In this document: piece by piece, positions 9,183 through 18,322 of the stretch
Position numbering within the stretch: position 1 is the first letter of the stretch
Layout: every line of letters starts with the position of its first letter
The notes under the pieces: generated by a model
Databases searched by the model: none
Seen by the model: only the letters and a program-made list of their open reading frames with translations
Told to the model about the DNA's origin: nothing
Position numbers and translations under genes: made by a program
Assembly (NCBI RefSeq): GCF_003583985.1
Contig: NZ_QXML01000008.1
Span: 124,001 to 188,000 of the forward strand
Direction: 5' to 3'
Length of the DNA stretch: 64,000 nt
Source of the DNA: Algoriphagus lacus
Lineage (GTDB): Bacteria > Bacteroidota > Bacteroidia > Cytophagales > Cyclobacteriaceae

Positions 9183-9877
9183 TCACTTCCCGTTGCATTT
9201 TCGATCACGGATAGCCCAATATACGCTAAAATCACAATTGGGATTCCCGCCAATTGCAGCCATGCAAACATCACCAAGCTCAGCAAAATCAGGAAGTACC
9301 GAAAGCGGTTTTTGGAAAACGTAAAACTTTTGAACTTCAAAGCAATCAGTGGGAGTTCGGAAACCAACAAAAGGGCAAAAGCCCAAGCAACCACGATCAG
9401 GACGACAGGTGATTCAAGCCAATTTCCAAGCGCCGGCCATTGAAGGCCGAGATGGGGAAGTGTGCTTAGGAAAAGGGCGTTGGCAGGCGTAGGAAGTCCA
9501 ATGAAACGCTCACTTTGACGGGTATCTAAGTTGAATTTTGCCAAGCGGTAAGCAGAAAGCATGGGCACGATAAGTGTCAGGTAAGGCAAATAGGAGGAGC
9601 CCGCATCTGTGGAACTTGTAGCCATTTCGAACAGAATCAATCCTGGTAAAACCCCGAATGAAACCACGTCTGCAAGCGAGTCCAGCTCTTTGCCCATGTC
9701 ACTTTGAACCTTCAACAGTCTGGCAGCAAACCCATCGAAGAAATCAAATCCTGCAGCGATCAGAACAAAAAAGGCTCCCTGAAGGATTTCACCATCCAAC
9801 ACCTGAATGATTCCGATGACTCCAAAAAGCAAATTGAGCAGAGTCAGGAGGTTGGGTATTTGTGCTTTCAATTTCAA
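9179..9877 (-). CDS. pssA: CDP-diacylglycerol-serine O-phosphatidyltransferase
   Basis: A 232-residue integral membrane enzyme that makes phosphatidylserine from CDP-diacylglycerol and L-serine, the precursor of phosphatidylethanolamine. The full CDP-alcohol phosphotransferase signature is present at residues 48-70: D48-G49, A52-R53, G62, D66 and D70 in DGFAARLLKVQSDMGKELDS. About six to eight hydrophobic segments surround it. Within the CDP-alcohol family the product is inferred from overall similarity to PssA. It lies between the MBL hydrolase and porU with 4-bp overlaps on both sides. Confidence 0.88.
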   Translation of the reverse strand: MKLKAQIPNLLTLLNLLFGVIGIIQVLDGEILQGAFFVLIAAGFDFFDGFAARLLKVQSDMGKELDSLADVVSFGVLPGLILFEMATSSTDAGSSYLPYLTLIVPMLSAYRLAKFNLDTRQSERFIGLPTPANALFLSTLPHLGLQWPALGNWLESPVVLIVVAWAFALLLVSELPLIALKFKSFTFSKNRFRYFLILLSLVMFAWLQLAGIPIVILAYIGLSVIENATGSE

Positions 9878-10527
9878 TAGACAGCTCTTTCTCCCACAAA
9901 GGGGTTATACACTTTTTCAAAACCAATCTTGGTCTCCGGTCCATGACCTGAATAAATGATGGTTTCATCAGGTAACGAAAAAAGCACGGTGCGGATTTTA
10001 TTAAGGAGCAGTTCATGATTTCCCCCTGGAAGATCCGTTCGTCCGATACTTCCCCGGAAGAGCGTATCTCCGGCAATGCATTGCCCGCTTTTTTCATGAT
10101 AAAAAACGACATGCCCGGGAGCATGTCCGGGAACAAAGAGGACTTTCAACATTTCTTGTCCCACTTTAAATTCCTGTCCCTCTGACAAAAAGTGGTCAGC
10201 GGAGCTCGATTCAAATCCATGAAATCCATAATTGGGGGCATAGACTTCCACTGATTTCAAAACAGAAACCTCTTTTTCATGAATCCAAAGCGGGATTCCA
10301 AACCGCTTTTTTGCCCAGGCATTTCCAAGGACATGATCGATATGGCAATGGGTATTGAGCAAGTTCTCTACTTTCAAGCCGTTTGTCTGGATGAAATTTT
10401 CCAATTCTGCGCGTTCTCCGGCAGTATGGCATCCGGGATCAACAAGTACTGCTGAGCCCTGATCATCGTAGGCCAAGTAGGTATTTTCCTGAAAGGGATT
10501 GAAGGTGAAGGACTTGATATGAAGCAT
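9874..10527 (-). CDS. MBL-fold metallohydrolase (glyoxalase II-like)
   Basis: A 217-residue metallo-beta-lactamase-fold hydrolase resembling hydroxyacylglutathione-hydrolase-like proteins. The metal site H60-C-H62-x-D64-H65 (NTHCHIDHVLGN) is intact, with later ligands in VPGHAPGHVVFY and AGDTLFRGSIGRTD. The start is set at ATG 10527 (MLHIKSFTFNPFQENTY), where the conserved fold begins. A longer reading to 10605 adds 26 unlikely residues and would run into the divergent gene. It is the first gene of the pssA-porU-porV operon. The substrate cannot be deduced. Confidence 0.88.
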   Translation of the reverse strand: MLHIKSFTFNPFQENTYLAYDDQGSAVLVDPGCHTAGERAELENFIQTNGLKVENLLNTHCHIDHVLGNAWAKKRFGIPLWIHEKEVSVLKSVEVYAPNYGFHGFESSSADHFLSEGQEFKVGQEMLKVLFVPGHAPGHVVFYHEKSGQCIAGDTLFRGSIGRTDLPGGNHELLLNKIRTVLFSLPDETIIYSGHGPETKIGFEKVYNPFVGERAVY

Positions 10528-10582
10528 TGCAAAAGTATGCGAGATCGCAGCAAAGTAATGAATTATGCCCTTAATTTGGATT

Positions 10583-11629
10583 ATGGAAATTGATTTTTTG
10601 ATCATAGGACAAGGTTTGGCAGGTACGGGGCTAGGCTATCGACTGGAGAAATCCGGCCAAAGGATCCTGATTTTGGACCAACCTGATCAGAACAAAAGCA
10701 GTAGAGTCGCCGCCGGCCTTTTCAATCCGGTAACAGGCCGTAAAATGGTCAAATCCTGGAAAGCAGAATTCCTCTTTCCGGAAATCCAGCCATTTTACGA
10801 GGAAATGGAACTGGTGACTGGGAGGGAATTTCTTACCCGGAAAAAGATTTATCGACCCTTTTTATCAATCGAGGAGCAAAATGAATGGATGGGTCATTCC
10901 AGTGATCCGGCGATTGGTATGTTTATAGAGCAAATTTTCTCGGAAAGTCAATACCAGGAACTTAGAGATCCATTCGGTGGCGTCCTTTTGAAAATGTCAG
11001 GATGGCTGAACATTAATGAATACCTGGATGGGATGTCTGAGTACTTTGGAGATAGACTTTCTATCCAAAGTTTTGATGAAGCAAAATTGGAAAAGACTTC
11101 AACCGGCTGGAATTATGAAGATATTTCGGCAAAGAATCTTATTTATTGTAATGGCCTTGGATCACTTCAAAGCCGATTTTTCGGTTATCTCCCGTTTGCT
11201 CCGGTAAAAGGGGAAATTCTTGAGGTGGAGCAAAAATTCAATCCTGATTTCATTGTCAATAGGGGAGTTTTTCGAGTTCCGTTAAGTGACCATCTGTTCA
11301 GGGTTGGGTCAACCTACACCTGGCATGATTTGGATCAAGGTCCAACCGAATCGGCCAAAAATGAAATTTTGGACAAACTTCAAGATCTAGTCCGAGTGCC
11401 GGTAGAGTCGGTAAAAAGTCACAAGACAGGAATCCGACCAGCCACCAAGGACCGAAAACCATTTCTCGGCAAACATCCGTTGGAAGATAGCGTTTACATA
11501 TTCAATGGATTTGGAGCTAAAGGTGTATCGCTCATTCCTTATTTTAGCAAAATGATGAGTGATTATCTTCTTTATTCCAAGCCAATCAGTACTGAGGTGG
11601 ACATCGCACGGTATTTTAAGTATATTTAA
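10583..11629 (+). CDS. FAD-dependent oxidoreductase (DAO family)
   Basis: A 348-residue flavoprotein of the D-amino-acid oxidase/glycine oxidase (DAO) superfamily. The N-terminal dinucleotide fold is MEIDFLIIGQGLAGTGLGYR with ILILDQPDQ as the second strand acid. ASRVAAGLFNPVTGR-like spacing follows, and the C-terminal FAD contact is IRPATKDRKPFLG with IFNGFGAKGVSLIP. The start is placed at ATG 10583, six codons after the longest possible ATG (10565), because the fold begins there. It is cytoplasmic by sequence. The substrate (amino acid or amine) is unknown. It diverges from the MBL gene and precedes the long barrel protein by about 20 bp. Confidence 0.85.
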   Translation: MEIDFLIIGQGLAGTGLGYRLEKSGQRILILDQPDQNKSSRVAAGLFNPVTGRKMVKSWKAEFLFPEIQPFYEEMELVTGREFLTRKKIYRPFLSIEEQNEWMGHSSDPAIGMFIEQIFSESQYQELRDPFGGVLLKMSGWLNINEYLDGMSEYFGDRLSIQSFDEAKLEKTSTGWNYEDISAKNLIYCNGLGSLQSRFFGYLPFAPVKGEILEVEQKFNPDFIVNRGVFRVPLSDHLFRVGSTYTWHDLDQGPTESAKNEILDKLQDLVRVPVESVKSHKTGIRPATKDRKPFLGKHPLEDSVYIFNGFGAKGVSLIPYFSKMMSDYLLYSKPISTEVDIARYFKYI

Positions 11630-11650
11630 AACCTATCAATTTTGATTCGA

Positions 11651-14600
11651 ATGCGGTATATCTTCTTCCGGCTTTTGATCTTATTTCTTTTTCTGGGTTA
11701 CTCGAATATTTCCAAGGCTCAATTTGATCAAGAGCGATTTGGAAAAAACCGGGTGCAGCACAAGGAGCTAGATTGGTATTTTTACTCCTCCAACAATTTT
11801 GAGGTCTATTATTACGACCGGGGAGGACCCAATGCAAAGATGGCGATCGAATTTTTGGAGTCTGAGTTTGATAAACTGACTCAGATGATTGGCTATGTGG
11901 CCTATACGAAGCCAAAAATTTACATTTATAATTCCCCTGAGGAATTACTTCAAAGTAATCTAAACCTCAACTCCCAGCAATATTCTGAAGACGGTCAGAC
12001 GAAATTTACCAGGCTGATTGCAGAATTGGCCTATAAAGGCAGAATTGATCAGTTTAAAGAAGACATCATTTATGCAACCTCTAAAGTGATAATTAGGGAA
12101 ATGCTTTATGGTGCTTCCGTGGCAGATGCATTTCAGGCAAACTTGGTCAATGATTTTCCCGAATGGTACATTGATGGAGCATCACTCTATTTGGCAAAAG
12201 GATGGAGTCGTGAAATGGATGATTTTATCCGACAGTTTTTAAAGGATAATTCAAATCCAAAAATTCTCAATCTGACCGGAATTGAAGCAGGGTTAGTTGG
12301 ACAGTCCATTTGGAATTACATCGCCGAAAAATACGGAAGACGATACGTTTCCAGTATTTTGAACTTGTCGAGAATTAACAGAAACGAGGAAAACAGCATT
12401 GCAAATACCATTGGTCTTAATGCCCGGACTTTTTTTGAAGATTGGAAAAGTTATTACTTAAAAGTAAATGAGCCTGTTTACAATTCATTCAAAAATGTAA
12501 GTCCCAAATCTGCTATCGCCCAAACTTCCTCGCGTTTGGATGGTGCGATCAGTGATATCAAATTCAGTCCGGATGGATTGATGCTCGCCTATGTGCTGAA
12601 TAATGCAGGTAAGTTTAAAGTATTGGTGCGGGATCTTTCATCAGGGACTGAGCAGACGATTTTTCAGGGAGGAGCGCAATATGATGAACTTACTCCAAAC
12701 CTTTATTCACCGATAATAGCCTGGAGGGATTCTGCAAATATTGCTATTGCATCATTTAAAAGAGGCTTCACTACGTTGCGGCTTCGTTCCATTGATGGAT
12801 CCAGTCAGGATAAAATTTTCCTTAGAAACATTACTCAGATTCTGAGTCTTGATTTCAATGAATCCGGAAAAAATATGGTTCTTTCTGCCATTTCCAATGG
12901 GAAGACAGACGTTTATACCTTGAATGTCAGAGGCCAAGGTAAGCGACTTACCAATGATATTTTTGATGACCTGACCCCGACATTTTTGAATGATTCGGTA
13001 ATCATTTATTCATCGAACTTTACTGATCTCCCTGATTCTGTGCTTACCGCTACCCCGGATATCAGAGTTCTACCCAACCAGTATAATCTGTTCAGAGCGG
13101 ACGTGCTCAAGGATACCACCACATTTACCAAGCTTACCAATTCCAACAGCAAAAACCTTTTACCGAGAAAAGTAAACAGCAATACCCTACTTTTCCTCAG
13201 TGATTTGAGTGGAGTTACCAACTTGATGCGATTCAATATTGGCAATCAGGTGTCAAATCAGATTTCTGCTTTTGATAAGAGTATCGAGGTGTATGACATC
13301 ACCAGTCGAATGAACAAAATCGCCTATGCTGTAAGAAATGGTAAAGAGTCCTACCTGTTTGTGGAAGGGTACAGCGGAGCGGACCAGTTTACTCCAAGTA
13401 CTCCGAGAATTCAATTGGCCCAGGCAAAAGATCTCAATGAGCGATTAGCTGCCCGGAGATTATTGGAACAAAGAACGGCTCAAACGCAGCAACCTGCCGC
13501 AGCAACAACTCCTACATTAGCCAAACCTCAAATACAAACCGATACGGCTACGATTCGAAGCAAGACTTCTTCAATTAACCTGGACAGATTGAGGTTTGAA
13601 TCCAGAAAAGGAGTAAATACAGAAAATTATACCTTCGATTCTATTCCTCCTTTCCAAACCCAAACTGAAACTGGAAAGCCTGAATTAAACAGGACTAATC
13701 TTTTGGACACATTCCGTAAGCAATCACTTCAGAAGAGAGTTTCCGGTCCGAGAGAAATGGAACCCCAGTTCTTTACCAACAATATCAATACAAGATTTGT
13801 AGTTGATCCGCTTAGAGGTTTTGGGATAAATCTGAACGGGAAGATGACAGATATTCTGGACAATCACGTTTTTATGGGAGGGATCATGACTGCCCTTGAT
13901 TTTAATTCAGGGGGAGATGTGTGGTTTGAGTATGAGTACCTAAAGAGCCGGTTGGATTTCAGAGGAAGATTTGATCGTAAGACAATCCGAGTTACTGAAG
14001 ATGACATTACCTTCCAAAAGTACGTCCTAACGCAGGTTGAAGCTGGTGTATCCTATCCTTTGACCATCAACTCCAGATTTTATGTAGCTCCGTTTGTCGC
14101 CAAATCTCAATATTTCAACCTAAATCCGGATTCCCTGATTTATGGACAGGATCCAGATCAAAACCGGTTTGACGTGAATTATCTGGGAGGAAAAGCAGAA
14201 TTTGTTTTTGACCGTACCGAGCCGATGGGGCTTTATTCTTATACCGGCCTTAAGGGAAAGATAGGATTCCAGCATTATCAAGGTCTGAATCACGGAGACA
14301 GGTCATTCAGTAATTTTTATCTGGATTTGAGAAATTATCAGAAGATCCATAAAAATATCACCTTGGCTTCCAAGCTTTATGTAGGGTCATTTATGGGTAA
14401 AAACCCACAGAATTACTTGGTGGGCGGAATGGATAACTGGCTTTTCAATGAGTTTTATAACCCTCCATCCAACAGGCCCGAACCTTCACCGGTTCGAAAT
14501 CCAACAGGTGTTGAAAACTCAAATATTTTATTTGCCGACTTTGTGGATCTGAGAGGGTATGATTACGATGAGATCAGAGGGCGAAACGTCATCACCTTCA

Positions 14601-14947
14601 CGACTGAACTCAGAATCCCGCTATTCTCGTACTTGTCAAGAGGAAATATCACTTCAAATTTTGTCAGAAACTTCCAGCTTGTCGGATTCTATGATATTGG
14701 ATCTGCATGGAATGATTTTGCACCATGGGAGAGAGTCAATGATCAAAATACAGAGGTGATCAATACTGAAGGCTCACCATTTGTAGTGGTTCTGAACAAC
14801 TTCAACAATCCTTGGCTTCAAAGCTATGGAGCTGGGTTGAGGACTGTTTTGATGAACTATTATGTGAAGTTCGATGTGGCACGGCCAATTCGAAATTATG
14901 AGACTGAAGACCTGAAGTTTTACTTTACCTTAGGGTATAATTTCTAA
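11651..14947 (+). CDS. Secreted peptidase-MA-like / TolB-propeller / outer-membrane barrel protein
   Basis: A 1098-residue exported protein with three parts. After a signal peptide (MRYIFFRLLILFLFLGYS..., ending near KAQ) comes a region of about 250 residues resembling peptidase-MA-like metalloprotease folds. The HExxH zinc motif is not present; VIIREMLYG and EWYIDGASLYLAKGW occupy the corresponding segment. Residues about 280-600 form a TolB/PD40-type beta propeller with repeats such as ISDIKFSPDGLMLAYVL. Residues about 740-1098 are an outer-membrane barrel of the BamA/surface-antigen type ending FYFTLGYNF. ATG 11651 is preferred over TTG 11642. Its function is not established; the barrel suggests an outer-membrane assembly or surface role. 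Confidence 0.75.
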   Translation: MRYIFFRLLILFLFLGYSNISKAQFDQERFGKNRVQHKELDWYFYSSNNFEVYYYDRGGPNAKMAIEFLESEFDKLTQMIGYVAYTKPKIYIYNSPEELLQSNLNLNSQQYSEDGQTKFTRLIAELAYKGRIDQFKEDIIYATSKVIIREMLYGASVADAFQANLVNDFPEWYIDGASLYLAKGWSREMDDFIRQFLKDNSNPKILNLTGIEAGLVGQSIWNYIAEKYGRRYVSSILNLSRINRNEENSIANTIGLNARTFFEDWKSYYLKVNEPVYNSFKNVSPKSAIAQTSSRLDGAISDIKFSPDGLMLAYVLNNAGKFKVLVRDLSSGTEQTIFQGGAQYDELTPNLYSPIIAWRDSANIAIASFKRGFTTLRLRSIDGSSQDKIFLRNITQILSLDFNESGKNMVLSAISNGKTDVYTLNVRGQGKRLTNDIFDDLTPTFLNDSVIIYSSNFTDLPDSVLTATPDIRVLPNQYNLFRADVLKDTTTFTKLTNSNSKNLLPRKVNSNTLLFLSDLSGVTNLMRFNIGNQVSNQISAFDKSIEVYDITSRMNKIAYAVRNGKESYLFVEGYSGADQFTPSTPRIQLAQAKDLNERLAARRLLEQRTAQTQQPAAATTPTLAKPQIQTDTATIRSKTSSINLDRLRFESRKGVNTENYTFDSIPPFQTQTETGKPELNRTNLLDTFRKQSLQKRVSGPREMEPQFFTNNINTRFVVDPLRGFGINLNGKMTDILDNHVFMGGIMTALDFNSGGDVWFEYEYLKSRLDFRGRFDRKTIRVTEDDITFQKYVLTQVEAGVSYPLTINSRFYVAPFVAKSQYFNLNPDSLIYGQDPDQNRFDVNYLGGKAEFVFDRTEPMGLYSYTGLKGKIGFQHYQGLNHGDRSFSNFYLDLRNYQKIHKNITLASKLYVGSFMGKNPQNYLVGGMDNWLFNEFYNPPSNRPEPSPVRNPTGVENSNILFADFVDLRGYDYDEIRGRNVITFTTELRIPLFSYLSRGNITSNFVRNFQLVGFYDIGSAWNDFAPWERVNDQNTEVINTEGSPFVVVLNNFNNPWLQSYGAGLRTVLMNYYVKFDVARPIRNYETEDLKFYFTLGYNF

Positions 14948-14959
14948 TTACCCTCTTTT

Positions 14960-15838
14960 ATGATCAAATCTATGACCGGCTTTGGAGTAGCCGGATTTGA
15001 GAATGAGCAAATGATTATTCAGGTCGAAGTCCGATCGCTCAACTCAAAATTTTTGGACTTGTCTTTACGAAGTCCAAGGCAGTTTTCTGACAAAGAGCCT
15101 GAAGTCCGCAATATTGTCTTGGGGATTCTCGACAGAGGTAAAGTGAGTGTGTCGATTGATTTCATTCCCAAAGGGAATCAAAATCTTCCGGTCACTATTA
15201 ATCAGGAGCTGTTCAAAACCTATTATCAGGAATTCAAAAGCTTAGCCGAACAAGTGGGGGAAAAGTCAGATGACCTGTTTAAGCTGGCTCTCCAAGCTCC
15301 AAATGTGATCAATACCGTTCCGATGGACCGGGAAGAAAATGAAGATTGGGAGCAGGTAAAGCTTGTTTTGGAGGAGGCTCTTAGGAAGTGTGATGGATTC
15401 AGGAAGGACGAAGGGGCTTCGCTTTACACAAAGTTGGATGAAAATATTCAAGTCATTCGCTCGGCATTTCAGCGGATTAAGCAGGAAGAACCAGGGAGAA
15501 AGGAAAAAATCCAACAGCGAATCCGCAATCATTTTGCCCAATGGATGGACGAAAATTCCTTTGACGCCAACCGCTTTGAGCAGGAGTTGATTTACTATTT
15601 TGAAAAAATAGATATCACCGAAGAGCTGGTACGACTTGAAACACACTTGGATTACTTCCTGAAATCAATGAAAGAAGAAAGTGGGCAGGGAAAAAAACTG
15701 GGATTTATCAGCCAAGAAATCGGCAGGGAAATCAACACCATCGGCTCCAAAGCAAATGACGCTGAAATTCAAAAGCATGTCATCCTGATGAAGGATGAAC
15801 TTGAAAAGATAAAAGAACAATCACTGAATGTGTTGTAA
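14960..15838 (+). CDS. yicC: YicC/YloC-family endoribonuclease
   Basis: A 292-residue YicC/YloC protein, a family shown in other bacteria to have endoribonuclease activity. The N-terminus MIKSMTGFGVAGFENEQMII is the family hallmark, with EVRSLNSKFLDLSLRSP next. The C-terminus carries the DUF1732 signature GKKLGFISQEIGREINTIGSKAND. Length is typical. It begins 12 bp after the barrel-protein gene and ends at a strong hairpin terminator, so it may be co-transcribed with that gene. Confidence 0.95.
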   Translation: MIKSMTGFGVAGFENEQMIIQVEVRSLNSKFLDLSLRSPRQFSDKEPEVRNIVLGILDRGKVSVSIDFIPKGNQNLPVTINQELFKTYYQEFKSLAEQVGEKSDDLFKLALQAPNVINTVPMDREENEDWEQVKLVLEEALRKCDGFRKDEGASLYTKLDENIQVIRSAFQRIKQEEPGRKEKIQQRIRNHFAQWMDENSFDANRFEQELIYYFEKIDITEELVRLETHLDYFLKSMKEESGQGKKLGFISQEIGREINTIGSKANDAEIQKHVILMKDELEKIKEQSLNVL

Positions 15839-15868
15839 AAAAAGGGGGAATCGAATTCCCCTTTTTTA
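15837..15868. terminator. Bidirectional terminator between yicC and the D-aminoacylase gene
   Basis: GGGGAAT (15845-15851), loop CGA, ATTCCCC (15855-15861), extended by A/T pairs on both sides, with an A run before and a T run after. It can serve both convergent genes. Confidence 0.85.
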
Positions 15869-17437
15869 TTGCCTGTTTTTTCGGATCACTTTTCCGGAAG
15901 TTTTTCCGGTTAATGCCTGACTTTCTACAGCAGGAATCCCATTTACAATAACATATTCAATACCTAATGGATATTGATGGGGGTCAGAAAATGTGGCCTG
16001 GTCGATGACTTTTCCAGGATCAAAAATGGTGATGTCGGCGATTTTTCCGACCGCTATTTCCCCCCGGTTTTTCAATCCCAGACTTTTTGCAGACAAACCG
16101 GTCATCTTATAAATGGCAGTTTCCAGTGGGATCAGCTTTTTTTCTCTTACATACACTCCCAATACTCTTGGGAAGGTGCCATAGGCCCTTGGATGAGGAT
16201 GTCCATCCCCTGGTTTGCTCAATCTGCCATCAGAGCCAATCATGGTTACTGGGTGCTTCATGATGTTTTCCACGTCTTGTTCGTCCATTGCGTGGAATAT
16301 GGTTCCTGTGCCCCCATTCAATTGAGCTTTGATTACCAATTCAGCCCCGTTTTCCACAGAAGGTTCCAATCCTGATTCAAGAGCCCAATCGTGGAGGGTT
16401 TTTCCTTCCAGATCTGGCTGCCATTCTACTTTTGAAAACTGAATTCGGCGTAAATCACTTCCTCCTCTATCGTTGAGAATATTGAAAACAATTCCGGATT
16501 TGATGCTGTCTTTTAATGCTGGATCTTGGACACGTTCTGCAAATTTGTTCCCTTCCAATGCCCAACTTGGAATCAAAACACTGATTCCGGTATGGCTTGC
16601 CGCATAGGGATATTGGTCAATCAGGATATTTAGGCCTTGAGATCTTGCCGAGTCTACGATGGCAAGAGTGAGTTTGCTGGCTCCCCACATTTTGACACCG
16701 ATAGCTTTGTGATGGGTGAGAACAACGGGAATGTCGGCCTCCTTGGAAATTGAAACAGCTTCGCGAACTGCAGCCAATAAACCAAGACCTTCCTCCCGTA
16801 AGTGAGAAGTATAAATTCCTCCTTTTTCCGCTGCCTTCTTCGACAGGGCGATCACCTCTTCAACTTCCGAAAATGTCCCGGGAAGATATTTAAGGCCTGT
16901 AGAAATGCCAAAAGCTCCTGCATCCATTGCGCTGGAAACCATGGACTCCATTTTTTCAAGTTCCTCCGGACTGGGTTTTCGATCTTCCATTCCCATTACC
17001 TCTTTCCGAATTGAATTATGCCCGGTGAGATATCCGACATTGATGCCTAAAGGAAAAGATTCCAATGAATCCAAATATTCTCCGAAGGGCCAAGGACCAC
17101 CTCCATCTGGGCCACCCAATGCGAAAGTTACTCCCTGTCTCAGCATACTTTCCATCATGGGTAATTCCATGATCGGCTCAAGATGGGTATGCATATCAAT
17201 GAATCCTGGGGAAACTGCCATTCCAGTAGCATCTATTACCTCTTCTGAACTTTTCCTATCCAACTTACCGATTTCAACAATTCGATCGCCAGAGATACCA
17301 ATATCCGCCTGGTAAGGCTTTCCACCCGAGCCATCATATATTGTCCCGTTCAGGATCAAAACGTCATACTTTGGCTTTGTACTGCAGGAAAAGATCAAGA
17401 TGGCCAGAATGGCAAGTTTGGTGGTTTTCATGTTCAA
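15866..17437 (-). CDS. D-aminoacylase-like amidohydrolase lipoprotein
   Basis: A 523-residue amidohydrolase-superfamily enzyme resembling N-acyl-D-amino-acid deacylases. The N-terminus has a lipobox (LAILIFSC near residue 18), so it is probably a membrane-anchored lipoprotein in the periplasm or outer membrane. Metal-site motifs visible are GFIDMHTHLEP, YTSHLREEG, VVLTHHKAIG and TMIGSDGRLS. The C-terminal beta sandwich with GKIADITIFDPGKV is typical. Start may be ATG 17437 or 17431. It is convergent with yicC across a shared terminator. Which D-amino acid it handles is unknown; peptidoglycan-derived compounds are one possibility. Confidence 0.82.
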   Translation of the reverse strand: MNMKTTKLAILAILIFSCSTKPKYDVLILNGTIYDGSGGKPYQADIGISGDRIVEIGKLDRKSSEEVIDATGMAVSPGFIDMHTHLEPIMELPMMESMLRQGVTFALGGPDGGGPWPFGEYLDSLESFPLGINVGYLTGHNSIRKEVMGMEDRKPSPEELEKMESMVSSAMDAGAFGISTGLKYLPGTFSEVEEVIALSKKAAEKGGIYTSHLREEGLGLLAAVREAVSISKEADIPVVLTHHKAIGVKMWGASKLTLAIVDSARSQGLNILIDQYPYAASHTGISVLIPSWALEGNKFAERVQDPALKDSIKSGIVFNILNDRGGSDLRRIQFSKVEWQPDLEGKTLHDWALESGLEPSVENGAELVIKAQLNGGTGTIFHAMDEQDVENIMKHPVTMIGSDGRLSKPGDGHPHPRAYGTFPRVLGVYVREKKLIPLETAIYKMTGLSAKSLGLKNRGEIAVGKIADITIFDPGKVIDQATFSDPHQYPLGIEYVIVNGIPAVESQALTGKTSGKVIRKNRQ

Positions 17438-17468
17438 TTTTTTTCAAGACATTTTTGAATTTAAATAG

Positions 17469-17494
17469 AAAAGCCCGCACTTCCAGTGCAGGCT
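17469..17494 (-). terminator. Terminator after the second tonB gene
   Basis: On the minus strand GCCTGCACT-gga-AGTGCGGGC forms a 9-position stem with one mismatch, followed by TTTTCTATTT. It lies about 20 bp past the tonB stop. Confidence 0.75.
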
Positions 17495-17516
17495 CCAATC
17501 AGGAAAATTTGTTGGT

Positions 17517-18188
17517 TTAGTTGAGTTTGAATTTTATAGGTATAGTCATTCTTGATCTTACAGGTCTGCCATGATGAATTGCCGGATTCCATTCAGGAGA
17601 ATTTTGAATTACATCAATTGCTGCCTTATCTAGGATTGAATCAATGGATCTGACTACCTCTACATCTTGAATACTTCCATCAGTATTAATTACAAACCGT
17701 ACTATAACAGTTCCTTCGATGCCCACCTTCTGAGCTTGTTTAGGATATGTCAGATTATTTTTGAGATAGGTATACCAAGCATCCATTCCTCCTTTGAATT
17801 TGGCTTGGACCTCTGTAAAGTCTAAAATTTCAGGTGCAGTTTCGATTTCCGGTGGTCCGTCCAATTTGATTTCAGGGATTTTGTCATATTCGGAAACACC
17901 AATATCTATCACCAACCTATCTTCGATTTTAACATCATCTTCAATCACTTCGAATTCATTGACTGGGGTAGAAGGCGGAATTACGGGAGGTGGAGATTGA
18001 ATGGTAATGGGTATTACTTCAGATTCCCAGCTAGAGTTGCCAATTGACAATTGTAACAGCGGTTTTTCAATTTTATCCTTCCATTCGAAAGCCACCAATA
18101 CGGAACCAACTGATATGATCAGCCCAAAGTTGAAAAGTGGAGCAGACCATCTGCGGAGATCTGAACCGGTATTCTTTTTTAATTCCAT
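17517..18188 (-). CDS. TonB-family energy transducer (copy 2)
   Basis: A 223-residue TonB-family protein: short cytoplasmic N-terminus, one transmembrane helix (about residues 18-34), a periplasmic linker with a modest proline stretch (SPPPVIPPS), and a C-terminal TonB_C domain. Domain motifs are LTYPKQAQKVGIEGTVIVRF, INTDGSIQDVEVV and GRPVRSRMTIPIKFKLN. It would pass proton-motive energy to TonB-dependent outer-membrane receptors. It is a paralogue of the adjacent upstream gene (18323-19006), more diverged in its linker and lacking the long poly-proline run. Terminators flank both ends, so it is probably its own transcription unit. Confidence 0.9.
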   Translation of the reverse strand: MELKKNTGSDLRRWSAPLFNFGLIISVGSVLVAFEWKDKIEKPLLQLSIGNSSWESEVIPITIQSPPPVIPPSTPVNEFEVIEDDVKIEDRLVIDIGVSEYDKIPEIKLDGPPEIETAPEILDFTEVQAKFKGGMDAWYTYLKNNLTYPKQAQKVGIEGTVIVRFVINTDGSIQDVEVVRSIDSILDKAAIDVIQNSPEWNPAIHHGRPVRSRMTIPIKFKLN

Positions 18189-18289
18189 GATTGTTAGAGT
18201 TTTGGTTATTAAAATTTACCAAAAGGTATTCGAGGGAACTACTTCTCTAACACAAATTAACTATTTAAAAAGTTGTTAAAATTTAGCCA

Positions 18290-18316
18290 AAAAAAAGACC
18301 CGATTTCTCGGGTCTC
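18290..18316 (-). terminator. Terminator after the first tonB gene
   Basis: On the minus strand AGACCCGA-gaaa-TCGGGTCT is followed by eight T residues. It lies just beyond the stop of the tonB gene at 18323 and separates the two tonB copies. Confidence 0.85.
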
Positions 18317-18322
18317 TTATGA

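Noticed and set aside
10530-10537. TACTTTTG on the minus strand as promoter of the MBL operon
   Set aside because: It lies 3 bp before the ATG and has no -33 partner, so transcription would start at or inside the start codon.
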